Notes under the pieces: model-generated
What the model was told of the DNA's origin: nothing
What the model saw: the letters and a program-made list of their open reading frames with translations, nothing else
The model's database searches: none
In this document: positions 8,044 through 16,823 of the stretch, piece after piece
Numbering within the stretch: position 1 is the first letter of the stretch
How the letters are laid out: every line of letters starts with the position of its first letter
DNA from: Kitasatospora sp. MAA19
GTDB taxonomy: Bacteria; Actinomycetota; Actinomycetes; Streptomycetales; Streptomycetaceae
Direction: 5' to 3'
Assembly (NCBI RefSeq): GCF_029894125.1
Contig: NZ_JARXYZ010000011.1
Span: forward strand, 1-64,000
Length of the DNA: 64,000 nucleotides
Position numbers and translations under genes: made by a program

Positions 8044-8577
8044 TCAGCGGGCGGCCGGGGTGTTCGGGACAAAGCCGAGGTCGACGGGCACCGGGATCCG
8101 GCCGTCGACGGCCCAGCCCTCGCGGACGGTGTCCAGCAGCTCCGGCAGTCGGGGCGGCCAGAGGGCATCGGCGTTCTCATCGGCCAGGTCGGCCGGGGTC
8201 CACCAACGCCAGTCGAGGATCCGGTCCTCGGCGTGCACCGCACTGACGTCACCGACCGGGCCGCGGTGCGGTCCGGTGGTGAGGTAGATGTGCTCGTGCT
8301 GGCGCACCGGAGTGCCGTGCCAGGTGAAGTCGTGCTCCCAGGTGCAGAGCAGCGGGCCGGGTTCGAGGTCGCTCCAACCGGTCTCCTCCCAGAGCTCGCG
8401 CCGGGCACCGGTCCACGGGGTCTCGCCGGGCTCCAACCCGCCGCCCGGCATGGTCCAGTGGACGCCGACCTCGTCGTTGTCCGAACGGAGCAGGAAGACC
8501 GAGCCGCTCTCGTCCAGGACGACCGTGCGAGCCGCCTGCCGGGGGACGCGGGTGCGGGGTCTCAGCAGATTTCGCAT
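8044..8577 (-). CDS. Nudix hydrolase
   Basis: This 177-residue enzyme contains a near-perfect Nudix box, GGGLEPGETPWTGARRELWEETGW (described by its key residues G..5..E..7..REL.EE.G), where the REXXEE glutamates bind Mg2+. It begins RTVVLDESGSVFLLRSDND, a typical first strand pair. Nudix enzymes hydrolyse nucleoside diphosphates linked to another group; the substrate is not deducible. The open frame reaches back to 8742 but ATG 8577, with GGGAGA upstream, is the sensible start. It is transcribed divergently from the ATP-grasp gene, 97 bp apart. Confidence 0.88.
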   Translation of the reverse strand: MRNLLRPRTRVPRQAARTVVLDESGSVFLLRSDNDEVGVHWTMPGGGLEPGETPWTGARRELWEETGWSDLEPGPLLCTWEHDFTWHGTPVRQHEHIYLTTGPHRGPVGDVSAVHAEDRILDWRWWTPADLADENADALWPPRLPELLDTVREGWAVDGRIPVPVDLGFVPNTPAAR

Positions 8578-8674
8578 CGGATCACTCTCCCAGCACCCCG
8601 GCCGGGTCGTCGAGCGGGTTTGACGCCACGAAAGCCGCCGACGCCGCCCCGCTCGGGGCCTTACCCTGACGGCC

Positions 8675-9688
8675 ATGCCCGTACCCGTGATCCTCTTCCC
8701 CGCCGACCCGCTCAACCCGCGCAGACCCGACCCGCACTTCACCTGGGAGGCCCGGCTGCTACGGGAGTTGGGCGGCGAGCACCACCTGGTCGACCACGAC
8801 GCGCTGCTCGCCGGGCATGCCGAGGAGGCGGTCCGGCAGGTGCCCCGGGACGGTGGTCCGCTCTGGTACCGGGGCTGGATGCTCCCGTCCGACCGCTACG
8901 CCGGCTTCGCCACCGCACTCGCCATGCGCGGCGGCACCCTGCTGACCAGCGCGGCCGGCTATGTGACGGCACACGAACTGCCCGGCTGGTACGGCGTGTT
9001 CGAGGGGGCGACCCCGCCCAGCGTGTGGATCCCCACCACCGGCACGGTCGCGCCCGGGCCGGCGGAGCTGGCCGCCGCCGTGGCGCGGCTCGGCGGGAGC
9101 GGGCCGGCGATCGTCAAGGACTATGTGAAGTCGCGCAAGCACGAGTGGCACGAGGCCTGTTTCATCCCCGAGTTGGCCGATCCGGCGGCCGTCTGGCGGG
9201 TGGTGGCGCGGTTCGTCGAGCTGCAGGGCGAGTTCCTGGCCGGCGGGGTGGTGCTGCGGCGGTACGAGGAGTTCGAGCGCCGGGCCGATGGCACGGGCGG
9301 TGGCTCGGGCGGTGGCTCGGGCGGTGGCTCGGGCGGTGGCTCGGGCAGTGGCTCGGCCGACGGAGTGGACGATGGCTTGGGCGGTGGCTCGGACGACCGG
9401 TCGGGCGGCGGGGACGGGCGGGCCGTGGAGGCGCGGGTGTGGTGGCTGGACGGCGAACCCGTCCTGGTCGGGCCACACCCGGACGCGCCGCACCGCACCG
9501 TCGAACCCGACCTCACCGGCGTCCAGTCCTTGGTCCGGACGCTCGGCTGCCGCTTCATCACCACCGACCTCGCCAGCCGGGCCGACGGCTCCGGCTGGCG
9601 GGTGGTCGAGGTCGGGGACGGGCAGGTCAGCGACCTCCCGCGCGGGATCGACGCCTCCGGCCTGCTGGCCTCGCTGATCGCCGCCTGA
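8675..9688 (+). CDS. ATP-grasp domain protein (R2K-clade-like) with a Gly-Ser linker
   Basis: The 337-residue protein looks like the ATP-grasp R2K clade: an N-terminal pre-ATP-grasp part (PVILFPADPLNPRRPDP, WYRGWMLPSDRYAGF), a lysine-rich nucleotide-binding segment AIVKDYVKSRKHEWHEACFI near residues 148-167, and a C-terminal DGSGWRVVEVGDGQVSDLP that holds the metal-binding acidic/Asn-type residues. Family members ligate peptides or modify proteins, mostly uncharacterised. Residues about 208-250 form a striking GGGS-repeat linker encoded by 12-bp DNA repeats; the domain fold resumes after it, so the linker sits in a surface loop. No partner enzyme is adjacent except the divergent Nudix gene. 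Confidence 0.72.
   Translation: MPVPVILFPADPLNPRRPDPHFTWEARLLRELGGEHHLVDHDALLAGHAEEAVRQVPRDGGPLWYRGWMLPSDRYAGFATALAMRGGTLLTSAAGYVTAHELPGWYGVFEGATPPSVWIPTTGTVAPGPAELAAAVARLGGSGPAIVKDYVKSRKHEWHEACFIPELADPAAVWRVVARFVELQGEFLAGGVVLRRYEEFERRADGTGGGSGGGSGGGSGGGSGSGSADGVDDGLGGGSDDRSGGGDGRAVEARVWWLDGEPVLVGPHPDAPHRTVEPDLTGVQSLVRTLGCRFITTDLASRADGSGWRVVEVGDGQVSDLPRGIDASGLLASLIAA
9297..9356. repeat. 12-bp coding tandem repeat (GGCGGTGGCTCG)
   Basis: Four exact copies of ggcggtggctcg and a fifth with one change (ggcagtggctcg) encode a (Gly-Gly-Ser-Gly)n run within the ATP-grasp gene. A further related unit appears about 20 bp later. The repeat is a multiple of three, so copy-number change would lengthen or shorten the linker without a frameshift. 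Confidence 0.9.
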
Positions 9689-9803
9689 CAGGCCGGACAA
9701 GACGGACCGGAGGTGGCGGGCCGCACCCGGCGGTCGGGCGGGCGCGCCCGACCGCACACGACGCCCCGCCAGGCGGCTCCCAGGGCAGTTCCCGGGCGGC
9801 GGA

Positions 9804-12800
9804 CTACCCGGCGGCGACGGTCTCGACCGCCGGGTGGCCGTCCGCGATGAACGCCTGCCAGAGCCGGGCGTACGTGCCGCCCCGGGCGAGCAGTTCGGTG
9901 TGCGTGCCGTCCTCGACCACCCGGCCGTGGTCCAGCACGACGACCCGGTCGGCGCGCTCGGCGGTGGTCAGCCGGTGGGCGATGACCAGCGTGGTGCGGC
10001 CACCGCTGAGCCGGTCCGCAGCCTGGTTGACCGCCGCCTCGGTGGCCAGGTCAAGTGCCGCGGTCGCCTCGTCGAGCAGCAGGATGTCCGGATCGACCAG
10101 TTCGGCCCGGGCCAGGGCGATCAACTGGCGCTGGCCCGCGGAGAGGTTGCGGCCGCGGCCCGCGACCTCGTGGTCGTAGCCTCCGGACAGCCGGACGATC
10201 ATGTCGTGCGCGCCCACCGCCCGTGCCGCCGCCTCCACCTCGGCCGCCGAGGCGTCGGGCCGGCCGTAGGCGATCGCCTCGCGCACCGTGCCCGCGAACA
10301 GGTACGCCTCCTGCGGCACCACGCCCAACCGGTGGCGGTACTGCGCCAGGTCGAAGCGGGTGAGGTCGACGCCGTCCACCCGCACGGTGCCCGCCGTCGC
10401 GTCGTAGAACCGGGCGACCAGCTTCACCAGCGTCGACTTGCCGGCACCGGTCTCACCCACCAGGGCCACCGTCTGCCCGGCCGGTATGTGCAGATCCACG
10501 CCGGTCAGCACGCTCGGGGCGCCGTCCGCACCGCCGTTGTAGGCGAAGCCGACGCCCTCGAAGGAAATCTCACCGCGCAGCCCCTTGGGCACCGGGACGG
10601 GGTCGGCCACCTCGGCCGTGGTGGTCGGGGTGCGCAGCAGCTCCCGGATCCGGCCGAGGCCCACCGCGGCCTGCTGGTAGCCGTCGAACACCTGGGACAG
10701 CTGGTTGACCGGTGCGAAGAACAGATCGATGTACAGCAGGTACGCGACCAGCGCGCCGACCGTCAGCGTCCCGGCGTCGACCCGGGCCGCGCCCACGATC
10801 AGCACCAGTGCGGCGGCCACGCTGGAGAGGAACTGGACGAACGGGAAGTACAGCGAGATGTACAGCTGCGCGCGCACCCGGGCCTCGCGGTAGGCGACGC
10901 CCCGGGCGACGAAGCGGTCGGTGTTGGTGTCCAGGCGGCGGAAGGCCTGGACGATCCGCATGCCGGCCACGTTCTCCTGCAGGTCGGCGTTGACGGTGCT
11001 GATGAGGTCCCGGGACAGCTCGTACTGGTCCCTGGACTTCCTGCGGAACACCAGCGTGGCGATCACCAGCAGGGGCAGCACCGCGAAGACCACCAGGGCC
11101 AGGCCGGCGTCGATGATCAGCAGCGCGGCGAAGATCCCGGCGAAGGTCAGCACGCTGACCGCGGCGGTGACCACGCCCGTCTGCAGGAAGGACGTCAGCG
11201 AGTCCAGGTCGGTGGTCATCCGGGTCATGATCCGGCCGGACAGCTCGCGCTCGTAGTAGTCCAGGCCGAGCCGGTTGAGGTGGGCGAAGATCTTGAGCCG
11301 GAGCGTGTAGAGCACCCGCTCGCCGGTACGGCCGCTGACCCGGTTCTCGGCGCTCTGCACCACCCAGTCCAGCAGCACCACGACGAGCGCGGTGAGTGCG
11401 GCCACGGCGACCCCGGACATCAGGGCTTTGCTCACGCCCTGGTCGATGCCGTGCCGGATCAGCACGGGCAGCACCAGGCCGGCGCCCGCGTCGAGGGCGA
11501 CGAGCAGGAGGGCGAGGGCGAGCGGGGCGCGGAAGGGGCGCAGCAGGCGGCGGAGGGTGAAGTCCGGGTCGCCGGCCTCGGCCTGGGCGCGGGGGACCGC
11601 CGGGGAGTCGGCGGCCGGCGGGAGGGCGGCGACCTTGGTGAGCAGGTCGGGGTCGGCGGTGCGGGCCGCCTTGACCAGGGCGGGGGTGGGGAGGGCGGGG
11701 GGCGTCGCCGGGGCCTGCCCGTGTGCCTGCCCGTGTGCCTGCCCTCGTGTCGGCTCGGAGACGTGCTCGGCGATGTGCGCGGAGGTCGGCTCGTCAATCG
11801 GCTCGGAGGCCGGCTCGACCTCGGACGGCCGGGTGGTGCGGCCGGCCTCGGGATCGGTGATCAGGGCCCGGTACTGGGGACATCGGGCGTCGAGTTCCTC
11901 GTGCGTCCCGATGTCCAGCAGCCGACCGTGGTCCAGGACGGCGATCCGGTCGGCGAGTTGGAGGGTCGAACGGCGGTGGGCGATCAGCAGCGTGGTGCGG
12001 CCGGTCATCACCGAGCGCAGCGCGTCGTGGATCTCCGCCTCGATCTGCGGGTCCACCGCGGAGGTGGCGTCGTCCAGCAGCAGGATCCGAGGGTCGGTGA
12101 GGATCGCCCGGGCCAGCGCGATCCGCTGGCGCTGGCCGCCGGAGAGGGTCAGGCCCTGCTCGCCGACCTTGGTCTCGTAGCCGTCCGGCAGCGCGCGGAT
12201 GAACTCGTCGGCCTGGGCGGCGCGTGCGGCCGCCAGGATCTGCTCGTCCGTGGCGTCCGGGCGGCCGTAGGCGATGTTGGTGCGGACCGACTCGGAGAAC
12301 AGGAAGCTCTCCTCGGGGACGATGCCGACCGCCGCGCGGACCGAGTCCAGGGTGAGGTCGCGCAGGTCGTGGCCGTAGAGCCGGACGGCGCCGGCCGCCG
12401 GGTCGTAGAAGCGCGGCACCAGTTGCGCCACCGTCGACTTGCCGGAGCCGGAGGCCCCGACCAGGGCGAGGGTCTCGCCGGGCGCGAGCTTCAGGCTGAG
12501 GCCGTGCAGCACGGGGGCGGGGTGCTCGGGGTCGTAGCGGAACTCGACCTGGTCGAACTCCAACGCGACGTCGGAGGTGCGGGGGCCCGCGGTGGCGCCC
12601 TCGCGGGTGCCGGCGGTGGCGCCCTCGCGGGTGCCGGCGGTGGCACTATCGCCGGCGCCGGCGGTGGCTCCGTCACGGGTGCCGTCTCCGGTGAGGTCCA
12701 GGGTGAGCGCGTCCGGGCGCTCCTGGACCAGCGGGCGCTCGTCGATCAGCTGGAGGACGCGCTCCACCCCGGCCCGCGCCTGTTGGCCGACCGTGATGAC

Positions 12801-13772
12801 CATGGTGAGCATCCGCACCGGGCCGGTCATCTGCGCGACGTAGGTGGAGAAGGCGACGAAGGTTCCGAGCGAGACCTGGCCGTCGACGGCCAGCCAGCCA
12901 CCGAAGGCCAGCACCGCGACCTGCGCGAGCGCGGGGATGACCTGCATCGCCGGGTTGTAGCGGGCGTTGAGCCGGATCGCCCGGAGCCGGGCGGCGAACA
13001 GGTCGCGGGAGGCCCGCTCCAGCTTGTCCAGCTCCTGCGTCTCCTGGCCGAAGCCCTTGACCACCCGGACGCCGCCGATCGCGCCGTCCACCACGCCCGC
13101 GACGGCGGCCGCCTCCTGTTGGGCGGCCCAGGTGGCGGGGAACAGCCGCTTGCGGCTGAGCACGGTGATCCACCACAGCACGGGGCCCATCACCACGGCT
13201 ATCAGGGTCAGCGGCGGGGAGAGCCAGATCATCACGGCCAGCGACATGACGAACATCAGCAGGTAGCCGGTCATCATCGGCAGCATCGAGAGCAGGCCGT
13301 TGATCAGCTGGAGGTCGGAGGTCGCGCGCCCGACCACCTGGCCGGTGTCCAGGCGGTCCTGGCGGTGGCCGTCGAGTCGGCCGAGCGAGCGGAACAGGTC
13401 GCTGCGCATGTCGTGCTGGACGTCCAGGGCGAGCTGACCACCGTAATAGCGGCGGACCTGGGTGCAGCCGAAGACGACGGCGGCGGCGAGCAGCAGCACC
13501 ACCGCCCAGGGGGCCAGCGAGCGGGTGTGGGCGGTGATGACGTCGTCGATGATCAGCTTGGTGACCAGCGGCACCAGCGAGGTGACGGCCATGCCGACGA
13601 GCGAGGCGCCGAACGCGAGCAGCACGCTGCGGCGGGACCGCCAGCAGTAGCCGACCAGGCGGTGCAGCCAGCCGGCGGCCTGCGGGTGGTCGCCGTCCGG
13701 CTGCGGGCTCGCGCCGGGGGTCGGTGAGCCGCTCGGGGATTGCTCCACCGTGGATCCGTGAGTCTCAGGCAT
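9804..13772 (-). CDS. Fused double ABC exporter (TMD-NBD-TMD-NBD)
   Basis: This 1322-residue full exporter combines two half-transporters. The first half has six membrane spans, Walker A GASGSGKST, signature LSGGQRQRIALA and Walker B ILLLDDATSAVD. The second has another six spans, Walker A GETGAGKST, signature LSAGQRQLIALA and Walker B ILLLDEATAALD. The catalytic Glu is replaced by Asp in domain 1 and the signature Gly by Ala in domain 2, so one ATP site is canonical and the other degenerate, as in heterodimeric multidrug exporters. Start at ATG 13772 (PETHGSTVEQ) lacks a Shine-Dalgarno sequence and follows an AT-rich stretch, so it may be leaderless. Repetitive linkers join the domains. Substrate unknown. 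Confidence 0.92.
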   Translation of the reverse strand: MPETHGSTVEQSPSGSPTPGASPQPDGDHPQAAGWLHRLVGYCWRSRRSVLLAFGASLVGMAVTSLVPLVTKLIIDDVITAHTRSLAPWAVVLLLAAAVVFGCTQVRRYYGGQLALDVQHDMRSDLFRSLGRLDGHRQDRLDTGQVVGRATSDLQLINGLLSMLPMMTGYLLMFVMSLAVMIWLSPPLTLIAVVMGPVLWWITVLSRKRLFPATWAAQQEAAAVAGVVDGAIGGVRVVKGFGQETQELDKLERASRDLFAARLRAIRLNARYNPAMQVIPALAQVAVLAFGGWLAVDGQVSLGTFVAFSTYVAQMTGPVRMLTMVITVGQQARAGVERVLQLIDERPLVQERPDALTLDLTGDGTRDGATAGAGDSATAGTREGATAGTREGATAGPRTSDVALEFDQVEFRYDPEHPAPVLHGLSLKLAPGETLALVGASGSGKSTVAQLVPRFYDPAAGAVRLYGHDLRDLTLDSVRAAVGIVPEESFLFSESVRTNIAYGRPDATDEQILAAARAAQADEFIRALPDGYETKVGEQGLTLSGGQRQRIALARAILTDPRILLLDDATSAVDPQIEAEIHDALRSVMTGRTTLLIAHRRSTLQLADRIAVLDHGRLLDIGTHEELDARCPQYRALITDPEAGRTTRPSEVEPASEPIDEPTSAHIAEHVSEPTRGQAHGQAHGQAPATPPALPTPALVKAARTADPDLLTKVAALPPAADSPAVPRAQAEAGDPDFTLRRLLRPFRAPLALALLLVALDAGAGLVLPVLIRHGIDQGVSKALMSGVAVAALTALVVVLLDWVVQSAENRVSGRTGERVLYTLRLKIFAHLNRLGLDYYERELSGRIMTRMTTDLDSLTSFLQTGVVTAAVSVLTFAGIFAALLIIDAGLALVVFAVLPLLVIATLVFRRKSRDQYELSRDLISTVNADLQENVAGMRIVQAFRRLDTNTDRFVARGVAYREARVRAQLYISLYFPFVQFLSSVAAALVLIVGAARVDAGTLTVGALVAYLLYIDLFFAPVNQLSQVFDGYQQAAVGLGRIRELLRTPTTTAEVADPVPVPKGLRGEISFEGVGFAYNGGADGAPSVLTGVDLHIPAGQTVALVGETGAGKSTLVKLVARFYDATAGTVRVDGVDLTRFDLAQYRHRLGVVPQEAYLFAGTVREAIAYGRPDASAAEVEAAARAVGAHDMIVRLSGGYDHEVAGRGRNLSAGQRQLIALARAELVDPDILLLDEATAALDLATEAAVNQAADRLSGGRTTLVIAHRLTTAERADRVVVLDHGRVVEDGTHTELLARGGTYARLWQAFIADGHPAVETVAAG
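12592..12687. repeat. 24-bp coding tandem repeat in the ABC exporter
   Basis: Four successive 24-bp units, the first two identical, encode an ATAGTREG-type octapeptide run on the minus strand. They lie in the linker before the first nucleotide-binding domain. Another short 12-bp triplet repeat in the same gene (about 11715-11750) encodes GQAH units in the linker between the two halves. Confidence 0.85.
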
Positions 13773-14166
13773 ATTTAGGGATGCTAACCATTTCGTCGGG
13801 TGGCCGCCACGGCGTTTTCCGACCCGGGCAGGGTCGGAGCGGACCGAGGCAGCCCTGATCGTCCGGTCCGGCGGACTGACCAACAGCCTGCGGCCTGCGG
13901 TGATTCCCGATCGAATCCGCACACCGCCCAGCGGCCCCCGCCTACTTCCAGGGTCGCGGACGGCCCGCCGAACGCCCAGCGGCCAAGGACGGGCGGGCGC
14001 CGTCCTTTGGACCTAGGGCGCCGGGGCCACCGGGGCCCATCCAGCCTTGAAGCCCGCCCGGCCTTGGGGCTCGTCCGGCCTTGGGCTCGTCCGGCCTTGG
14101 GACCCGCCCGGCCTTGGGACCCGCCCGGCCTTGAGGCCCTGGTGCACGTCCCGGGGCAGGCCCGGC
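13773..14166. other. Intergenic region with a 17-18-bp tandem repeat
   Basis: No convincing gene is present between the exporter and the TetR gene. The left end is AT-rich (TTAGCATCCCTAAAT on the minus strand) and probably holds the exporter promoter. Positions 14048-14135 hold about five units of CCGGCCTTGGGACCCGC type. The tandem arrangement is direct, not palindromic, and the units are contiguous without spacers. Confidence 0.7.
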
Positions 14167-14817
14167 TCAGGCGGGCGCGGACACCGAGTCGGCCGCCGCC
14201 GCGAAGGCACCCTGGGCGAGGGCGTGCAGCAGGGCGGCCATGCCGTCGCGCTGGAGGCCGGAGCGCTCGTCCTGGGTGAGGTTCGGGCCGAGGCTGTGCG
14301 GGGTCGAGTTGATCAGGCCGAAGACGGCGTGCACGGTGGCCCGGGCCACCGGCTCGGCGGCTGGGCCGGTCAGCTGCGGGTAGACCTGCCGGACCACGTC
14401 CACCCACAGCTCGACGTAGCCGCGCTGGAGGCGGCGGACGGTGCGACGGTCCTCCTCCTTGAGGTTCAGCAGCTCGCGGTCGTGCAGGGTGATCAGGTCG
14501 CGGTCGTCGAGGGCGAAGTCGACGTGGCCGCCGATCAGCGCGTCCAACGCGGCGGCCGGACCGTCACCGCCGCCCGCCCGACGCCGCCCCTCCTCCAGCA
14601 GGCGCTCACTGATGCCGATCAGCAGATCGGCGAGCATCGCGTCCTTTCCGGCGAAGTGGCGGTAGAGCCCGGGGCCGCTGATGCCGACGGCCTTGCCGAT
14701 CTCGTCCACGCCCACCCCGAGGAAGCCCCGGGCCGCGAAGAGGCGCGCGGCCTCCCGACGGATCTGGTCGCGGCGTGGGAGCGCGGAGGCTGCGGGGACG
14801 TTCGGCATGCTGCCCAT
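14167..14817 (-). CDS. TetR-family repressor of the leucine-catabolic operon
   Basis: The 216-residue regulator has an N-terminal TetR helix-turn-helix: RDQIRREAARLFAARGF, then VDEIGKAVGISGPGLYRHFAGKDAMLADLL. The rest is a helical ligand-binding domain that ends with an Ala-rich tail. It is divergent from the mccB-mccA-hmgL-acdH operon with 123 bp between start codons, and that gap holds a perfect TTAA-rich palindrome. This arrangement suggests it represses the operon and is released by an acyl-CoA intermediate, by analogy with other TetR regulators of acyl-CoA carboxylase genes; the ligand is inference. ATG 14808 is an alternative start. Confidence 0.85.
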   Translation of the reverse strand: MGSMPNVPAASALPRRDQIRREAARLFAARGFLGVGVDEIGKAVGISGPGLYRHFAGKDAMLADLLIGISERLLEEGRRRAGGGDGPAAALDALIGGHVDFALDDRDLITLHDRELLNLKEEDRRTVRRLQRGYVELWVDVVRQVYPQLTGPAAEPVARATVHAVFGLINSTPHSLGPNLTQDERSGLQRDGMAALLHALAQGAFAAAADSVSAPA

Positions 14818-14863
14818 CGTAGACAGTCGGGTTATCGACCGTTAACCTGGGAAGGTAAGTTAA

Positions 14864-14875
14864 CGTTAATTAACG
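14864..14875. promoter_or_regulatory. Candidate TetR operator palindrome
   Basis: CGTTAATTAACG is a perfect 12-bp palindrome in the TetR/mccB divergent region. It is flanked by further TTAACG/GTTAAC half-sites (14841-14846 and 14860-14866). In a genome this GC-rich such an AT-rich palindrome between divergent genes is a strong operator candidate. Confidence 0.65.
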
Positions 14876-14940
14876 TAGGGATCATGGGCGCACCGCTTCC
14901 GGCCGCCCACCTGCTGCCGAGGGCAAGGGAGCTCTTGGGA

Positions 14941-16653
14941 ATGGTCATCTCAACCGCCGGCGTACCCACCGGCGTCCATGGCAGCGCAGCGACCGGCGCC
15001 ACGGCGGCGCCAGGTGCCGTCCCGCCGGGAGCCGCCGCTCCCGCGCCCCGGCTCGGCACCTCGGTCGATCCGGGTTCCGCCGCCTACCTCGCCAACGCCG
15101 AGGCGCACCGGGCCCTCGTCGCCGAACTGCGCGCGAAACTCGACGCGGCGGCCCTCGGCGGCGGCGCCAAGGCCCGCGCCCGGCACACGGCGCGCGGCAA
15201 GCTCCTCCCCCGCGACCGGGTGGACACCCTGCTCGACCCGGCCTCTCCCTTCCTGGAGCTGGCCCCGCTGGCCGCCGACGGGATGTACGACGGGGCGGCG
15301 CCCGCGGCCGGGGTGATCGCGGGCATCGGCCGGGTCGCCGGACGCGAGGTGGTGGTCGTCGCCAACGACGCCACCGTCAAGGGCGGCACCTACTACCCGA
15401 TGACCGTCAAGAAGCACCTGCGCGCCCAGGAGGTCGCGCTGGAGAACCGGCTGCCCTGCGTCTACCTGGTGGACTCCGGCGGCGCCTTCCTCCCCATGCA
15501 GGACGAGGTCTTCCCGGACCGCGACCACTTCGGCCGGATCTTCTACAACCAGGCCAGGCTCTCCGCCGCGGGCATCCCGCAGATCGCCGCCGTGCTCGGC
15601 TCCTGCACGGCCGGCGGTGCGTACGTCCCGGCGATGAGCGACCAGGCCGTGATCGTGCGCAACCAGGGCACGATCTTCCTGGGCGGGCCACCGCTGGTGA
15701 AGGCCGCCACCGGCGAGGTGGTCACCGCCGAGGAACTGGGCGGCGGCGACCTGCACTCCCGTACCTCGGGCGTGACGGACCACCTGGCCGAGGACGACGC
15801 CCACGCCCTCTCCATCGTCCGCACGATCGTGGCCGGGCTCGGCCCGCGCTCGGCCAGGCCATGGCCGCTCACCCCGGTCGAGCCGCCGACCGTGGACCCG
15901 GCCGGCCTGTACGGGGCCGTCCCGGTCGACCCGCGCACGCCCTACGACGTGCGCGAGGTGATCGCCCGGCTGGTCGACGGCAGCCGGTTCGCCGAGTTCA
16001 AGGCCGAGTACGGCGCGACCCTCGTCACCGGCTTCGCCCGGATCCACGGCCACCCCGTCGGCATCGTCGCCAACAACGGCGTGCTGTTCTCCGAGTCGGC
16101 CCTCAAGGGCGCCCACTTCATCGAGTTGTGCGACCAGCGCGGCATCCCCCTCCTCTTCCTGCAGAACATCACCGGGTTCATGGTCGGCCGGCAGTACGAG
16201 GCGGGCGGCATCGCCAAGCACGGCGCCAAGATGGTCAACGCCGTCGCCTGCACCCGCGTCCCGAAGCTGACCGTGGTGATCGGCGGCTCGTACGGAGCCG
16301 GCAACTACTCGATGTGCGGCCGGGCCTACTCACCTCGCTTCCTGTGGATGTGGCCGGGCTCCAAGATTTCCGTGATGGGCGGTGAACAGGCGGCCTCCGT
16401 CCTCGCCACCGTCCGCCGCGACCAGTTGGAGGCCCACGGCGAGCAGTGGCCGGCCGAGGCGGAGGAGGAGTTCAAGCGCCCCGTCCGCGAGCAGTACGAG
16501 CACCAGGGCAACGCCTACTACGCCACCGCCCGGCTCTGGGACGACGGCGTGATCGACCCGATGGACACCCGCACCGTCGTCGGCCTCGCCCTCACCGCCT
16601 GCGCCAACGCCCCGCTCCCGCCGCCCGGCCCGTACGGGGTCTTCCGAATGTGA
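14941..16653 (+). CDS. mccB: 3-methylcrotonyl-CoA carboxylase beta subunit (carboxyltransferase)
   Basis: This is an acyl-CoA carboxylase carboxyltransferase subunit. Recognisable parts are the N-terminal ARGKLLPRDRVDTLLDPASPFLEL, then VYLVDSGGAFLPMQDEVFPD, LGSCTAGGAYVPAMSD for the oxyanion-hole region, and LLFLQNITGFMVGRQYEAGG in the C-terminal half. The PMQ.EVFPDR..FGRIFYNQA wording is characteristic of methylcrotonyl-CoA rather than propionyl-CoA carboxylases. Partner genes (biotin carboxylase, HMG-CoA lyase, acyl-CoA dehydrogenase) support a role in leucine breakdown. I placed the start at ATG 14941 behind GGGAG; ATG 14884 is in frame. The leader of about 45 Ala/Pro-rich residues is unusual. 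The stop is followed by a tandem repeat. Confidence 0.9.
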   Translation: MVISTAGVPTGVHGSAATGATAAPGAVPPGAAAPAPRLGTSVDPGSAAYLANAEAHRALVAELRAKLDAAALGGGAKARARHTARGKLLPRDRVDTLLDPASPFLELAPLAADGMYDGAAPAAGVIAGIGRVAGREVVVVANDATVKGGTYYPMTVKKHLRAQEVALENRLPCVYLVDSGGAFLPMQDEVFPDRDHFGRIFYNQARLSAAGIPQIAAVLGSCTAGGAYVPAMSDQAVIVRNQGTIFLGGPPLVKAATGEVVTAEELGGGDLHSRTSGVTDHLAEDDAHALSIVRTIVAGLGPRSARPWPLTPVEPPTVDPAGLYGAVPVDPRTPYDVREVIARLVDGSRFAEFKAEYGATLVTGFARIHGHPVGIVANNGVLFSESALKGAHFIELCDQRGIPLLFLQNITGFMVGRQYEAGGIAKHGAKMVNAVACTRVPKLTVVIGGSYGAGNYSMCGRAYSPRFLWMWPGSKISVMGGEQAASVLATVRRDQLEAHGEQWPAEAEEEFKRPVREQYEHQGNAYYATARLWDDGVIDPMDTRTVVGLALTACANAPLPPPGPYGVFRM

Positions 16654-16737
16654 CCCCGCTCCGGTGGGTGTGACCTTCTCCCGTGGATGTGACCCCACTC
16701 GGGTGTGACTCCGCTCGGGTGTGTGACTCCCGCGGCG
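16648..16737. repeat. 16-21-bp degenerate tandem repeat starting at the mccB stop codon
   Basis: Five units beginning with (a/g)tgtgac and ending in cgg or gtgg run from the mccB stop into the spacer before mccA. The first unit includes the TGA stop. The function is unknown; the units are not inverted and do not form a clear terminator. Confidence 0.6.
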
Positions 16738-16823
16738 CCGGCGCACCGCCCGTGCCGGCGCCGCCTCCCCCTCCATCGCCACCTCCTTCGTACGGCTCCC
16801 CTCGACCCGGAGGAACGCCTCCC

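Noticed and set aside
9834..13727. 1297-codon plus-strand ORF
   Set aside because: Antisense to the fused ABC exporter, whose motifs are unambiguous. The translation is Gln/Gly/His-rich shadow.
14048..14135. Possible CRISPR array
   Set aside because: Repeat units are contiguous without unique spacers and no cas genes are present. The Cas4-like nuclease at 35245 is in a helicase context, not with Cas1/Cas2.
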